DNA from: Phyto melanocephala
Taxonomy: Eukaryota; Arthropoda; Insecta; Diptera; Rhinophoridae
Direction: 5' to 3'
DNA length: 64,000 bases
Assembly: GCA_941918925.1 (NCBI GenBank)
Contig: OW799233.1
Coordinates: 75,643,797 to 75,707,796, forward strand
Both the position numbers and the translations under genes were made by a program. Positions 10,162 to 21,938 of this stretch are shown here, piece after piece (positions within the stretch are counted from its first letter, which is position 1; each line of letters starts with the position of its first letter). Under the pieces are notes generated by a model. The model searched no databases and was not told where the DNA came from. It saw only the letters and a program-made list of their open reading frames with translations.

Positions 10162-13021
10162 CACTGCTCTGCAGCAAAATCCTCCATTTAATAAAACTAT
10201 GTGAACTATATGGATTTTGACGCGCTGAACTCAAATCCGTTGTCTTTTTTTCCATCAGATCTGGAATAAAAACACCAAAAAATGTGTAACAAAATTGTAT
10301 TTTTTTTCAGAGGAATACAATTTTTCTCTATCTCTTATCGTTTTGGAGTTATTTAGAAATTAATGGAGAAAAAAAATTTTTTCGTGCAAAATTCGTAATA
10401 TTTTTCAAAACAAAAATGGAATTAAAAAAAATATAATGCAAATATTCAACATTTTAAACTTTTTTCTGAGAGCTAATTATCTTGGAAATAAAAAAAGCCA
10501 TAAACCATAAAAATCGGTTAAAAAATGTAGATTTTATTGTCAATTTACCGCAGGTACCCAATATTGTAATGCAACCAGCCTTACATATGATATATGTAAC
10601 ATTTCGTTAGGTGAGCAGGTAATGGAACTAAAGTACAACGGTATTTTACATAGTTCTTGTAATTAATATTTATAACAGTATTTTTCAATTACCTGTGATT
10701 TCAAATTAAGAACATTAGGGTAGATTCTGGTATTTATTGTATATATAGAAGCTAATGGGCAATAAGTGAGTCACTTTTAATTTGAATATCGTGCGGTTAA
10801 AATCGGCAACACTAAATAAATCTTATAGTGTACTTTGTTATTGTTTAAAGAAATAAAGCAATTAAAGAATCCACAAACGCTTTCATATTACAAAATGTCA
10901 AGGATTTGTAACAGATCTCCAAACTTATTTTGTTACGTTTGTGGCAATCTAACTTTAAGTTCTCAACTGGAGACAATATCTTCCAAGGTTAAAGATGCTT
11001 ATCGCCGTTATTTTGGGTTTCCTATCGATGATAGAGATAAAAATTGGCTGCCGAAAATATGTTGTAGTAGCTGTGGTAAGTCTTTAAGAGGTTGGTTAAA
11101 AGGAAGTCATAAGTCTTTATGAAGCCAGCGATTTGGAGTGAACCACAAAATCATCAAAATGATTGCTACTTTTGCCATACTAAAACACGTGGGTTTACGA
11201 AAAAAACAAAAAATTAAAAAAAAATAAAACCAAATACTTCATGCGTCAAGCGACCAGTTTTCCAGTTTACAAGTAAATTTTTACCTCCATTGCCTCATAC
11301 AGACGATGAAGAAGATGGGCTTTCGGCAGCAGCTGAATCCACTTACGACAGCATGGGTGTTTCTTCGCATTCATTTGGAAGTCGAACGAGTACACCTTAT
11401 TTTCCGAATTAAACTGATATGAATAACTTAGTTTGTAAATCAAGGCTTTAAAAAAACCAAGTCTGAGCTTCTTGCATCCCAATGAAAAGAATTGAGTATG
11501 GTGCAAACGGACGTTAACGTCTCTTACTTTTGAAATAAAGAACAACCTTTTTTTAAATATTTCAGCAAAGAGGAAGGTTTGATATTTTGCGATAATGCTG
11601 ATGGACTTTTGCGACAACTGTGTTTCAGTCATAAATTTTAGGATTGGCGGCTTGTTATTGATTCATCCAAGACAAGTTTGAAACCCGTTTTACTTTACAA
11701 TGGCAAAAAATTTCCATTGGTCCCACTCGCGTATGCAAGAAATATGAAAGAAAACTATTGTAGCATGAAGATGATACTACAAAAATTAAATATTCACATT
11801 AATCATGGAAACTGCAGATTTTAAAGTCGTAGCAATGTTAAATGGATTGCAAAGTGAATATACTAAGTTGTATTGCTTCTTATGTGAATGGGATAGCCGC
11901 GCAAAAGAAAAACACTACAATGTTAAAATTTGACCGAAAAGAGTAAATTATATTCCAGGAAAAAAAAGTAGCAGAACAGCCTTTAAAACAAAAGGGACAA
12001 ACTCTTCTCTTCATATAAAGCTAGGTTTAATGAAAAATTTTGTCAAATCAATGAACAAGGATGGTGAAGCCTTTCTATACATTAAGAGCAAATTTCCTAG
12101 AATCAGAGATGCTAAAGTAAAAGAAGGCATATTTGTAGGTTCACAAATACGACAGCTTATAAAGGACGAGGTCTTCAGAACGAAATTGAATGATGTGGAC
12201 AAAAGGGCATGGGCAGCTTAAGCTACTTTTTTATTTTAACAATGTTTCCTAAATAAAAATTAATAATTATTAACAAAATTTTTGTGTTATTTTAAGTAAA
12301 ATAGCCTGTAAATATTTTAATTTTTATTGTAATTTGAAGTCATCTACGGGTGACGAAAGGGTTGGTGCTTTAAGGGAGGCAAATTTTTTTGCATGATTTT
12401 GTTTTTGTTGTACGAAAATAGATAGAAGTAAAAAGTTGCCATTCACTGATGCTACAAGGCGCTTTAGTGCGCCCACTGTGACCCTGTTTGCTGCATTACA
12501 CATATTTGGTCAATATTGGGTACCTGCGGTAAATTTACAATAAAATCCATATTTTTTTACCGATTTTTATGGTTTATGGCTTTTTTTATTTCCAAGACAA
12601 GAAGCTCTCAGAAAAAAATTTAAAATGTTGAATATTTGCCTAATAATTCTTTTAATTCCATTTTTAAATTGAAAAATGTTACGAATTTTGCAGGAAAATT
12701 TTTTTTTTCTCAATTAATTTCTAAATAACTCCAAAACCATAAGAGATAGAGAAAAATTTTATTCCACTAAAATAAATATAATTTTGTTACACATTTTTTG
12801 GTGTTTTATTTTTAAAAATCGGATTACTGGTTCTCGAGTTAGGAGGAAATAAGTCTCCGTACCTGACTAATTTAGGGGGAAAAATTTGCCACGCCCATAA
12901 AAAAAATCCCGATATGATGGAAAAAAACCGACAACGGATTTGAGTTCAGCGCGTCAAAATCCATATAGTCCACATAGTTTTATTAAATGGGAAGACAAAA
13001 AATTTTTTTTGCAGAGCAGTG
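10162..13021 (+). mobile_element. TE-X: unclassified DNA transposon with long inverted repeats
   Basis: The ends are CACTGCTCTGCAG (10162) and the complement of CACTGCTCTGCAAA (13021), flanked by TAA on both sides (10159-10161, 13022-13024). The inverted repeats run to CCGCAGGTACCCAATATTG on both sides, that is about 10162-10566 and 12518-13021. The right arm has an extra block of about 100 bases (with TTTGCCACGCCC) missing from the left. The interior carries one decayed gene. The TAA duplication could suggest Harbinger or Zator, but the protein does not look like either to me. Confidence 0.75.
10895..12221 (+). pseudogene. TE-X protein, zinc-finger start, many frameshifts
   Basis: The ATG at 10895 opens a zinc-binding region: FCYVCGNLTLSS, DAYRRYFGFPIDDRDKNWL and ICCSSCGKSLRGWLKG, with paired CxxC motifs. 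After a stop the frame goes on as WSEPQNHQNDCYFC. Further on I read DWRLVIDSSKTSLKPVLLYN, GLQSEYTKLYCFLCEWDSRA and, at 12030-12221, MKNFVKSMNKDGEAF then EGIFVGSQIRQLIKDEVF. I recognise this as an insect and cnidarian protein family usually left uncharacterised; conserved Asp residues in the IDSSK and DxK regions suggest a transposase, which is inference. At least five frame breaks are present. Confidence 0.6.
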
Positions 13022-13024
13022 TAA

Positions 13025-13660
13025 TTTATCAATTTGCAGTAAAACAAAAATAAGCTCTGTTAGAGAAAAAAAGCTTAGAGAGCTATAAGTAGCTTTTCCT
13101 ACAAGTTTTTTATTATTTTCGTTTTTACCAACACAAGAATGATATCAACATCCACACCGACCTATAAGCCGTCAACATTTACAAATCAGCTGTGTCTTGC
13201 AGACAAATTTTTTATTGTTTTGTCTTTTTATTAGAGTTTAGAGTTTTATTATTATCAAAATTGTTATTTAATAGATTATGATGCGTTTGACACTCGACAC
13301 TACTTTCAAAATAAATTATTCAATGCGCGTTAATCATATAAGAAATATGTATAGCTTTTAACTTTCACAAACAGCAAAATTGAAATTATTTTGAATTTGT
13401 TTTTCGTTTTAGGAAATTTGTATACATATTTACCCTGAAGAAGCTACCCATTGTTTGGTAGCGAAATATTGGTTACTAATTAATAATTTTTTATAAAAAA
13501 ACAAAAAAGTAATCTCAAGCTTGGACAAAAATCATATATGTTGTTAAAAAATCACAAAAAAGAATATGTTTTAATAAAGGAAACATTTGTAATTGTATTA
13601 AATTTTGGATTTTTAAAGAAAAATATATAAAGGCAAACTTATAAAAAACATCATCGCTAC
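13025..13660. other. AT-rich DNA, nothing recognised
   Basis: No open frame, hairpin end or repeat that I can place. It separates TE-X from the Transib/RAG1-like relic. Confidence 0.5.
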
Positions 13661-13666
13661 TTGATT

Positions 13667-15930
13667 CTTCCTAAAACCAAGTTTCGCTTATTGAAGAAGA
13701 CATCTCGTCTTCTATTATATAAAATTCGATTTCAGCACTTTCCTTAAGAATATATTTCTCAATTTCAGCGTCTATTATTTTATTTTTAATATTAATCATA
13801 ATACTAGATCTGAAGACAGCAACAAATATGTCATTCAATCTTTTTTTGTATTTTCTCGAGACGTTTTACTGGTATGAGACAGACGCACTTTCCTTACATT
13901 TTTATGGTTGGTTTCCAATACTTTTTCAGACAAATACCCTGGAATTAAATAAGTAAAAGTGCTATATTCGGCCGTGCCGAATCTGATAATACCCTTCACC
14001 ATCATGTACATAGGCATAATACCGCATCGTAGCTATATTTCATGTTATACGCCATTTTTCCTTATTATTTCCGACGCCATCCTTGATTTTGAATTTTTAC
14101 GTAGTTAACTGTATTCTACTAGTCAAGTCCTTTAATTTGATACCCATATTGATGGGGTTGCAAAAATTTGATCCGCCATATTGTTTTAGACGCCATCTTG
14201 GATTTTACATTTTTTAATAATTTACTGTATTCTACTGGTCAAGCCCTTTCATTTGATACCAATATTGAGGGGGTTTAAGGAGTTACATTTTAAAATATCA
14301 GATTTGACCCAAATATAAATTTATTGTCCGCCATTTTGTAGTGGCGGCCAACATGAATTTTATTTTTTTATAGTGCTTATATTGCGCTAGTCAAGTCCTT
14401 TCAGATGATACTAATATTGACGCTTTCGGTTGTCTAGAAGCTGAACAAAATTTTTCCTATAACTTTACCGATTAAAGCCCGATTTATCTAAAATTTTTCA
14501 CGAATATCTCTCTAGGCATATTTTATCTATAAATAGTAACAAAGGTACCTATAAATTATTCTATGGCTGAAAAATTTTAATTTTGGTGGTTAAAATATAG
14601 GAAAAAAACCGAGGCAATCGCGTTTATTTGCTCATATCTCAGAAAGTTATGAGGCGATTTTGCTGAATTTCAATAGCGATTCATTCCCGGATATTTCCAA
14701 GAGATTGATACCAAACACAGATGTAAGGAACATATAGTTGCTTCTAAAAGTTAATTTCAACCAACACACGGACAGACGATCAGGGCTTAATCGACTCCTC
14801 TATTCATAAGCTTTCAGAAAATATATACTTTATGGGGTCGGAAATGAAAATTGTAGAAATTACAAACGGAATGACAAAGCTATATATACCCTTGTGCACC
14901 ACAGGTGAAGGGTATAAAAAGGTAATTAGTTTTTTATTAAATTTTTTGTAAGTAAACTAAAATGTGTAAATACCTATTGTTAAATTGAAAAACTCGATAA
15001 CATCACATCCATTAACTAAAACCTCTAAAACCATGAACTAAACATTCTCAATATCAATGCAAAACTATTAATAAGTCGCTTATCAATTAGAAAAAAATCG
15101 GCGAGACGTATTTCCATATTAGTATTGCCAAATCCAGACTCAACTTGGTCTATTATTAGTCCGGTTCTTTTTTGATTGCATTTTGAATTATTTTTTTGTT
15201 TTCCAAAAACTTTTTGTTGTTTTCTTTATCTACCCGCCAAACTTTAATGGGATTCGGTAAGCAATATGTAGCAAAAATATAAAGAATCTTATCCAACAAT
15301 GAAGCGTTGAAAGTCCATATATGGAATTGTCCACTTTTGGAGTTTTTCGAAGGTTTATACTGTTCATCTCCGTCTTGCATTGCAAATAAAACACCTACTT
15401 GATGAATTTGTATCGCTTAAAATATTTATAACTGCACCATCTATCACTGTAAAATGCATTTCGTAAGAAACTTCTACAACTGCACCTTTTATTTCAATAA
15501 CATCACATTCAATATTTTTAATTTTCTCATCAATTTCGCCGAAAAGTTTTTTTACTAGATCAGGCTTCTACTTTTCTAAAGCAAATTTAATAGGCCTAGA
15601 ATACAGCGTTGAAGATGGTGTTTTATTATCCCATATTATTTTGTTTGATGTCATGTTTACCATTCATAAAAATATAAATTAATTTAATTTTAAATTTATT
15701 AAAATAGCACATATATAACTAATTAAATACTCAAATGTTCTTACTGTAGGTACTCTACTTGTTGCTGTTCTACGCATTATGCTTTTTAACCATTTGTGTC
15801 GAAATTTCCGTTGTTAATATGCTGGTACTAATTTTTGCTTTTCGGTTCGCAACGCATACAAAGATGGAAAACAATTTGGATTTAATTTATTAATTGCTTC
15901 TATTGGTCTATTAATGGTATAAATTAATTT
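13667..15930 (-). pseudogene. Transib/RAG1-like transposase relic (tentative)
   Basis: Fragments on the minus strand appear in this order: INKLNPNCFPSLYALR near 15.9 kb, WDNKTPSSTLYSRPIKFAL near 15.6 kb, KLFGEIDEKIKNIECD and TVIDGAVINILSDTNSSS then RCFICNA near 15.4-15.5 kb, LINSFALILRMFSSW near 15.05 kb, and, beyond the insertion 13948-14916, IPGYLSEKVLETNHKNVRKV with LNDIF near 13.85 kb. The order and the LSE-x-x-x-E-x-N block parallel the RAG1/Transib core, where the catalytic Glu sits in a SEGNE-type motif. Several frameshifts and stops. The class is my inference from memory of the family; a large uncharacterised insect transposase family is the safe reading. Confidence 0.5.
13948..14916 (-). 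mobile_element. DINE-1-like element, subfamily D
   Basis: On the plus strand it starts with the 3' end (AAGTAAAAGTGCTATATTCG and the hairpin) and finishes with ACCACAGGTGAAGGGTATA, the 5' end shared with subfamily B. The middle has repeated phrases around CGCCATCTTGGATTTTA and CATTTGATACCAATATTG. A relative in the same orientation lies at 19834-20728. It splits the Transib/RAG1-like relic. Confidence 0.85.
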
Positions 15931-16238
15931 TTTTAACCATTAAAAATATTAAATCGTGTTGCAAAATGATATTTAACACTACTCGTATTAAAATGCCTAG
16001 TATTTGGGTAAAAATCAGGAATTAAGGAATTTAAACGCATTTTTTAAAGTTGTAATTAAATTTAAGCACTAATTTTTAAATACGTTGTTAGATAAGAGTG
16101 TAAACTAGCAAAAAAGGAAAAAAACAATACATCTAATTTTATATATTTTTTTATGTTCCATCAAACTTAAATATTTTTTGTATTTTTAACAAAAAAAATT
16201 TGTTTTTCGAAGCAATCAAAAAAGTGATTTTGTAAAAA
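15931..16238. other. AT-rich spacer, nothing recognised
   Basis: No coding signal; possibly the decayed outer part of the relic to the left, but no inverted repeat was found. Confidence 0.4.
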
Positions 16239-16474
16239 TACAGTCGAACTTCCATAACTCGAACTTCTCTAACTCGAATTTTTTCTAACTCGAACTAATT
16301 TGGTTGAAAAAAATATAAACTTATAAAAGACGTCGAAGATGGATTAAAGAAAAAGGAAGCGGCTGATAAAGATGGTATCCCAGCAAGCACGGTATCAACA
16401 ATTTTCAAAAATAAGGAAATAATTATCAACTCATTTCAATCTTGGTTTCGTTTATGTAGTAAAAGAGTTAGGAC

Positions 16475-17748
16475 CAGGGTTGTCAGATTTTTTTTAACCT
16501 CCATCGCCAAATCGATGATCAAAAATCGCCATAATTCGCCAAAAAAAATATTTTTTAGTTTTTTACAAGAAAATAAATCACCAAAAGTCGCCTAAATTAT
16601 TTTTTTTAAGTTGTTGGTAAAATATTTGTTTTATTGGTATGTATAATTCATTTAACAAAAACAAAATAACAAACAAAAACTAAATTAATATATTTCAGGT
16701 AACATTTTGTATACAAAGATTAAATATAAAAACTTATATTTATTTTAAAAAGCTTTCTTTATACAATTACATAGCTAAAAACATATTTCTAAAAGGTTAT
16801 AAACTTCAGTCTCGTCAGTGTGATCTGTGCTGTTTTGTATATTATACATTTCATTGGCATTAAATTTCTGCAACATGTTTTCTGTTGGCTCAAACGTATT
16901 GCAACAAATCTTATTTAAATTCATATAATTAATTATTCTTATTAAGGCATCAAGGAGTTCATATTGCACTTTGTTTCTTAAACGGGTTTTGGTATAATTC
17001 ATTATCGAAAATACTCTTTCTACGCAAGCGTTGCTAGTTGGAATAACCAACATATTGAGAACGGCCAAAGATATTTCTTTAAAATGAAACGTACCCGCAG
17101 CGTCTTTGTAATTATAAACGTTAGGCCAAAAATCAATTAAGTTTGTAGGTATTTCATCCTTAAAGTAGTCTTTCCAATTAATATAGCACAGTTTTGCCCA
17201 TTGAAGCTCGTATTCACCTGCTGAAACTTTTGTGCTCATAAAGGGTCTCAACGTATCATGAATAACAGAAAAGTTTGCTTGGGTCAGCGGATTACCACAT
17301 TTTGTTATTGAAAACTCTTTGAAAACTTTAAAAAGCTTCATATTTTCAGGTAAACGGCTCAACATTTCTTTCAAAAGATTTTTTAAATATGTGAAACAAT
17401 TATCTTTTAAAATGTTTATTTGGTCTGGTCTAAAATCTACATTTCTTATTTCAGTCTCAAATTCAGAGCCGTAATCTATTGCATTTAACGGTAGGAAAGA
17501 CTTAGGGTTGTCAATGACCGAATTTAACATGAGCAAAAAGCTGTCCGCATTTTCAAAATTATTTAAAAATGAAGGCTTTAAAATTTTTTTCGAAAAAATT
17601 GTATTAAATATTAAAAAAGCCAAATATTTCGCCATGCTGATTTTTAATCGCCAAAAACATCGCCATGTCGCCAAATCAAAAATTTTGTCGCCATGACAAG
17701 TAAAAAATCGCCATGTTTGGCGGAAAATCGCCATATATGACAGCCCTG
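16475..17748 (-). mobile_element. hAT element, 1274 bp, inside the pogo element
   Basis: The ends are CAGGGTTGTCAGATTT and the complement of CAGGGCTGTCATATATGG, with a perfect 8-bp duplication GTTAGGAC at 16467-16474 and 17749-17756. Both subterminal regions contain many AATCGCCA motifs in both orientations, a typical hAT transposase-binding arrangement. It carries the C-terminal two thirds of a transposase gene. Confidence 0.9.
16775..17734 (-). pseudogene. hAT transposase, C-terminal part
   Basis: An open frame of 319 codons. The first ~35 residues come from the subterminal repeats and are probably not real protein. After that come FKVFKEFSITKCGNPLTQAN, FWPNVYNYKDAAGTFHFKEI, LAVLNMLVIPTSNACVERVF and SIMNYTKTRLRNKVQ, the hAT dimerisation region with its SNA..ERVFS signature, then ICCNTFEPTENMLQKFN. 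The N-terminal BED finger and the first catalytic Asp are missing, so it cannot be an active transposase, but the frame is intact and could be young. Confidence 0.8.
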
Positions 17749-18080
17749 GTTAGGACCCCAAAAATCAAAAAAAACGAAAAGGCAGTCCTCGATTACTTTT
17801 CAGCAACTAGAAGCCAAAACATGCATGAGAAACTGCTCAAAAGCCAACAAGAAATGATGTAGAAAGTTCTTTCCGAACATTTAATTACATATATTAGTAT
17901 ATATGCTTGTTATTTTATATTCTTAAGTATGTAGTTTTCCATTCGAGGCTATTTTAAATAAAAATACATAATAAAAAACTTTTTTTTCTATTTTAACAAA
18001 AAATTCTGTAACTCGAAGTCTCCGTAAGTCGAAGTTTCTTTTGGGATAATGGTGATTCGAGTTATGGAAGTTCGACTATA

Positions 18081-18370
18081 CTAAATCCTTTATTTTAGTT
18101 ACACTGCAAATATATATCAAAGTACTTGAAAATTAACCAGTTTTTGAAAATATTAATTTTTAAGAATAGTTTTTGTAAAGAGTTTTGTGCCCTCTTGTGG
18201 CGGCAAAAGCAAAAAAAAAAATATGATTAAAATGTGGTAATTGAAAAGAATAACAAAGAAAAAGGGGAAAAGCTTTAGTGTTGAAGAAATTTCGTTCTCA
18301 CTCACCATGGCAAATATATGAGTTTATAGGTAAAAGAATTAATTTACAAAATCAATTTTCATATAAACTT
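18081..18370. other. Spacer, nothing recognised
   Basis: AT-rich sequence with a short GC-richer phrase near 18190. No element ends or coding sequence seen. Confidence 0.4.
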
Positions 18371-18410
18371 GTGAGTTAAATAGATGATATTTACTATCAA
18401 CACTAAGACA

Positions 18411-18484
18411 TCCCGATCAAAAGAGTGCTGATGATGAAACCGTAGCTGGTTTCGAAAATGCATTCCACTCGGCTGGTGTCGGGA
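18411..18484 (+). ncRNA. Hammerhead ribozyme motif, copy 1
   Basis: Outer stem TCCCGA/TCGGGA (18411-18416, 18479-18484); inner stem I GAGTG/CACTC (18423-18427, 18466-18470); core CTGATGA (18428-18434); stem II GAAACC/GGTTTC (18436-18441, 18448-18453) with a 6-base loop GTAGCT; core GAAA (18454-18457); a minimal stem III AA/TT around TGCA; then TTC before CACTC, where cleavage is predicted after 18465. This is the type I layout with very short stem III known from Penelope-like retroelements. One extra U lies between the CTGATGA core and stem II. A shared leader, GAGTTAAATAG at about 18373, precedes it as in copy 2. Confidence 0.75.
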
Positions 18485-19833
18485 TAATAAGATTTTTGTA
18501 AATGTTTATTTAAGATACTTTCTTATCTTTCAAAAAATCTGCATTTAAACGAAATTTAAGACAAAATTTTTTTGTTTGATTTTTGTCTATGGGACGAGGC
18601 ATAGTGCATCGCTGCCAGATTCGGAGCAATCAAAAAAAAAAAAAAAACAAAAAAGGAAAGGAAAACGCAACACCAAAAAGTATTAAATTCAAATGTAAGG
18701 AAAAAAAAACGAATCTGTAAAGTAACTCTCTAAATCAGAAAAAACAATGTGTCCAATCTTGTCATTGGACTTAAATAATTTTTATATATTTCTTATCATT
18801 TAATGTTATTTTTAATTTTTACATTGATTATGAATTATTATTAATATATTTTGTTTCTTTATTATATACATATAAATTTATACTTACCATTTTTCAATGT
18901 ACCATTTTTATATTAATTTTATTCTATACTTACCACTTTTAAGTGAACCATTGAATACTTACCTTTATATACCAATCGTTTTATAGCTCTCACACTGATA
19001 TTTAAAAACATAAATCTTACTCTTTTCATAACTCTCGCACCATCAACTTGTTGTTCAAACTATTGCTTTTTTGTTTAAAAGTGATACATCTTTATTTATT
19101 TATTTAAGTTTATTTAAGTACATAATTACAGAATAATACAAAATAAAACTTTGCCTTAAATAACAATAACAATAACTCGTCTTAACTTATTTAATTTTAA
19201 CCCAAAATTATGTTTACTTCATGAGTAAAAATAATTTATAATATGTTGTAGATGATCACCCAATTCTCTAAATAGTTTTGGTTATTTACAACAAATTATT
19301 TATTATTTTTGTGTGTGCCCCAAACACAATGAGACAAACGAGTAGGTAATAAAGAATATCAAAGTGAGCAAAAAAAATTTTGATCAATAATAGTGTTTTC
19401 ACACTTAAGGTTTTGATAATAAAATGGGTTTTAACGTTAAAACCAATCATTAAAACATGGTTTTGCCATACAAGAAAATGTCGTTAAAATCATCTCTAAA
19501 CCATTTTGTATTTAAGTTTTCGGTGTACAAAGTTTAGTACTAAAACGTTAAAAAGATTAAAAATAGCTAATAACGTTACATGTCGCGGAATAATAAAATA
19601 GTTTAACAAGTTAAATAAAACAAAAGAAAAGCAATGATGCAGCAACAAAAACATCAAACAAAAGTATCTTCATAATTTTCGACTTTTCAGCTATTCCGTT
19701 ACAGAAAATGACATCATTTCTATTTTGGAGCGCATTTTCAATCAAATAAAAACAGCCGATATACAGTGTGTGAAACAAATATTTTAACAAAAGCATTAAA
19801 ACAATACTTCAAGAAATTAATTTTATTTTCAAA
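18485..19833. other. AT-rich DNA without a recognised element
   Basis: Contains A runs near 18629-18710 and repeated ATACTTACCA/ACCATT phrases at about 18880-18975, but no open frame or terminal repeat I can place. Any reverse transcriptase belonging to the ribozyme unit is not visible here. Confidence 0.4.
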
Positions 19834-20728
19834 TACGTAAGAGTGCTATATTCGGCCGTGCCGAATCTGATAATACCCTTCACCATCATGTACATAGGTA
19901 TAATCCCACATCGTAGCTTAACCTACATATATTTGATGTTGTACTCCATTTTTCTTTATTATTTCCGACGCCATCCTTGATTTTAATTTTTTATGTAGTT
20001 ATCTGTATTCTACTAGTCAACCCTTTCATTTGATACCCATATTGATGGCGTTAAAAAAATTTGATCCGACATTTTGTTTGAGACGCCATCTTGGATCTTA
20101 AATTTTTTAATAATTTATTGTATTCTATTGGTCAAGCTCTTTCATTTGCTACCAATATTGAGGGGGTTCAAGAAGTTACATTTCAAAATACCACATTTGA
20201 CCCATATATAAATTTATTGTCCACCATTTTGTAGTGGCGGCCAACATGAAGATTAACTTTTTATAGTGCTTTTAGATGATACCAATATTGACTCTCTCGG
20301 ATGTCTAGAAGCTGAAAAAATTGATTTTAGTTTGCAAATTTTTGGAATATATATTCTTAAAAAATTTTTTTTGCCTATAACTTTACCGATTAGTACCTAT
20401 AAATTACTCTATGACTAAAAATTTTTAATTTTGGTGGGAAAAATATGGAAAAAACCAAAGTCAGTCGTGTTTATTTGCTTATATCTCTGAAAGTTATGGA
20501 ACAATTGTGCATAATTTCAATAGCGGTTCATTTCCGGATATTTTCGAGAGATTGATACCACACACAGATCTGAGAAGCATATGGTTGCTTCTAAAAGTTG
20601 ACTTCAACTAACACACGGACAGACGGACATGGCTATTGACTCCTCTATTCATAAGCTTTCAGAAAATAAAAAATGTATGGGGTCGGAATGACAAAGCTAT
20701 ATAATACACCCTTTTGCAACACAGGAAA
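19834..20728 (-). mobile_element. DINE-1-like element, subfamily D, decayed
   Basis: The hairpin TTCGGCCGTGCCGAA lies at its left, the CATTTGATACCC and TTTGTAGTGGCGGCCAACATG phrases match 13948-14916, and the 5' end near 20728 reads ACCCTTTTGCAACACAGG. Several small deletions, including within the GGGGTCGGAA block, mark it as older than its relative. Confidence 0.8.
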
Positions 20729-20898
20729 ATGATTTGAAAATTTATTGAACATATTGTGAGCTTAAATCTGAATTAACTAAACCTGTAGTGTGAACGCAAA
20801 ATCAGCTGTTAGTGGTCTTAATGTTAAAAACAGGTTTTAACTTTAAGTATGGAAACCCTAAAAGAATCAAAACAAACAAACAAACGACAAGAAAAAAA

Positions 20899-21938
20899 AC
20901 AAAAAAGTGTGCTATATTTGGCCGTGCCGAATCTTATATATCTTTCACATATTGTAGTCATGCAATAAAAATATTTTGTATCACCTTTCATCTCATATGA
21001 AATACGTACATACATATATAAAAAACATTACATTATAAATTAGATTTTCGTATGTATGTATGTTAAAAAAACAATTAAAAAAATAACAATAAAAATAATA
21101 TATAAAATAAAAAATAAAAGGTCCGCCATCTAACGTTTTTTTTTTTTTCAATTAGTGTTTATTTCGTAAATGGTAACACTTAGCTCATGTCTGATTTGAC
21201 AGATAATTAGTTTTATCCTTCCGCTGAACGAATATGGTTGTGTATACGCTTGAACAACGCTTGGCGGGTGTAAACAAGCAAAATTGTCGCATTTGGGGCA
21301 CAGAAAACCCGCACGCATAGATTGAAAAGACGAGTCACTGTTTGGTGCGGATTTTGGTCCAGAGGCATAATTGGGCCACTTTTCTTCGAAAATGAGCAAG
21401 GAATGGCCGTTACAGTCAATGACCATTGTTATCGGGCTATGTTGAAAGAATTTTTGTTCACAAAAATTGAAGAGGAGGATATTGGCAACATTTGGTTTCA
21501 ACAGGACGGCGCTACGTGCCACACAGCCGAAGCTACACTTGTTTTTATATCATTTTCAAAAAAAAAGTTATTTGGCGGACCCTTTATATAAAAAATTGTT
21601 TCTTTGGTTCAGCTGGGATTTGATATCACGTTCACTTTGACCAGTATACCACGTTTGTATGTATGTGGGTTTTTCCTCATATCTCAGTTGTTTATATACC
21701 GATTTATCTAATTTTTAATACCGATCTGCTCCTTAATATTTATAATATTTTAATACCTCACGCTGGTCCAGGCAATGTCAGGGGCTTCAAAAAGTTGATT
21801 TCAACACAAACACGGACAGACATTCAGAGCTAACTCAACTCCCCTATTCATAAGCTTTCAGTAAATGAAAATTGTAGAAATTTCAAACGGAATGACAAAC
21901 CAATATGTACCATTTTTCACTTTTGTGTGAAGGCTATT
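20899..21938 (-). mobile_element. DINE-1-like element, subfamily C, with a mariner insertion
   Basis: The left part (20899-21118) has the 3' hairpin and the GTAGTCATGCAATAA block. The right part (21584-21938) has GGTTCAGCTGGGATT, the CTCATATCTCAGTTG phrase and a 5' end CACTTTTGTGTGAAGG. It is interrupted at 21119-21583. Many substitutions against the younger subfamily C copies. Confidence 0.8.
21119..21583 (+). mobile_element. Mariner-type deletion derivative
   Basis: Ends AGGTCCGCCATCTAAC and the complement of AGGGTCCGCCAAATAAC. The plus strand encodes an internal piece of a mariner-like transposase: RVTVWCGFWSRGIIGPLFF, NDHCYRAMLKEFLF and IWFQQDGATCHTAEATL, which holds the second catalytic Asp (QQDGA). 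Left of it KQAKL and GHRKPA are in another frame. First and third catalytic Asp regions are deleted. Confidence 0.75.

Larger units (their letters stand above)
16241..18078 (+). mobile_element. pogo/Tigger-type element split by a hAT
   Basis: The inverted repeats CAGTCGAACTTCCATAACTC (16241) and its near complement (18078) lie between TA dinucleotides (16239-16240 and 18079-18080), and AACTCGAA recurs inside each end. The left half encodes VEDGLKKKEAADKDGIPAST and VSTIFKN, the CENP-B-type helix-turn-helix of pogo transposases. The right half reads AVLDYFSATRSQNMHEKLL, a C-terminal tail. The catalytic DDE core is absent, so this was a deletion derivative of about 0.56 kb before the hAT at 16475-17748 entered. 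Confidence 0.8.

Noticed and set aside
18880..18975. Repeated ACTTACCA/ACCATT phrases as a possible satellite
   Set aside because: Spacing is irregular and only a few copies occur; low-complexity AT DNA is the simpler reading.
21148..21522. Minus-strand 124-codon frame
   Set aside because: Antisense of the mariner transposase fragment; the plus strand carries the WFQQDGA motif.
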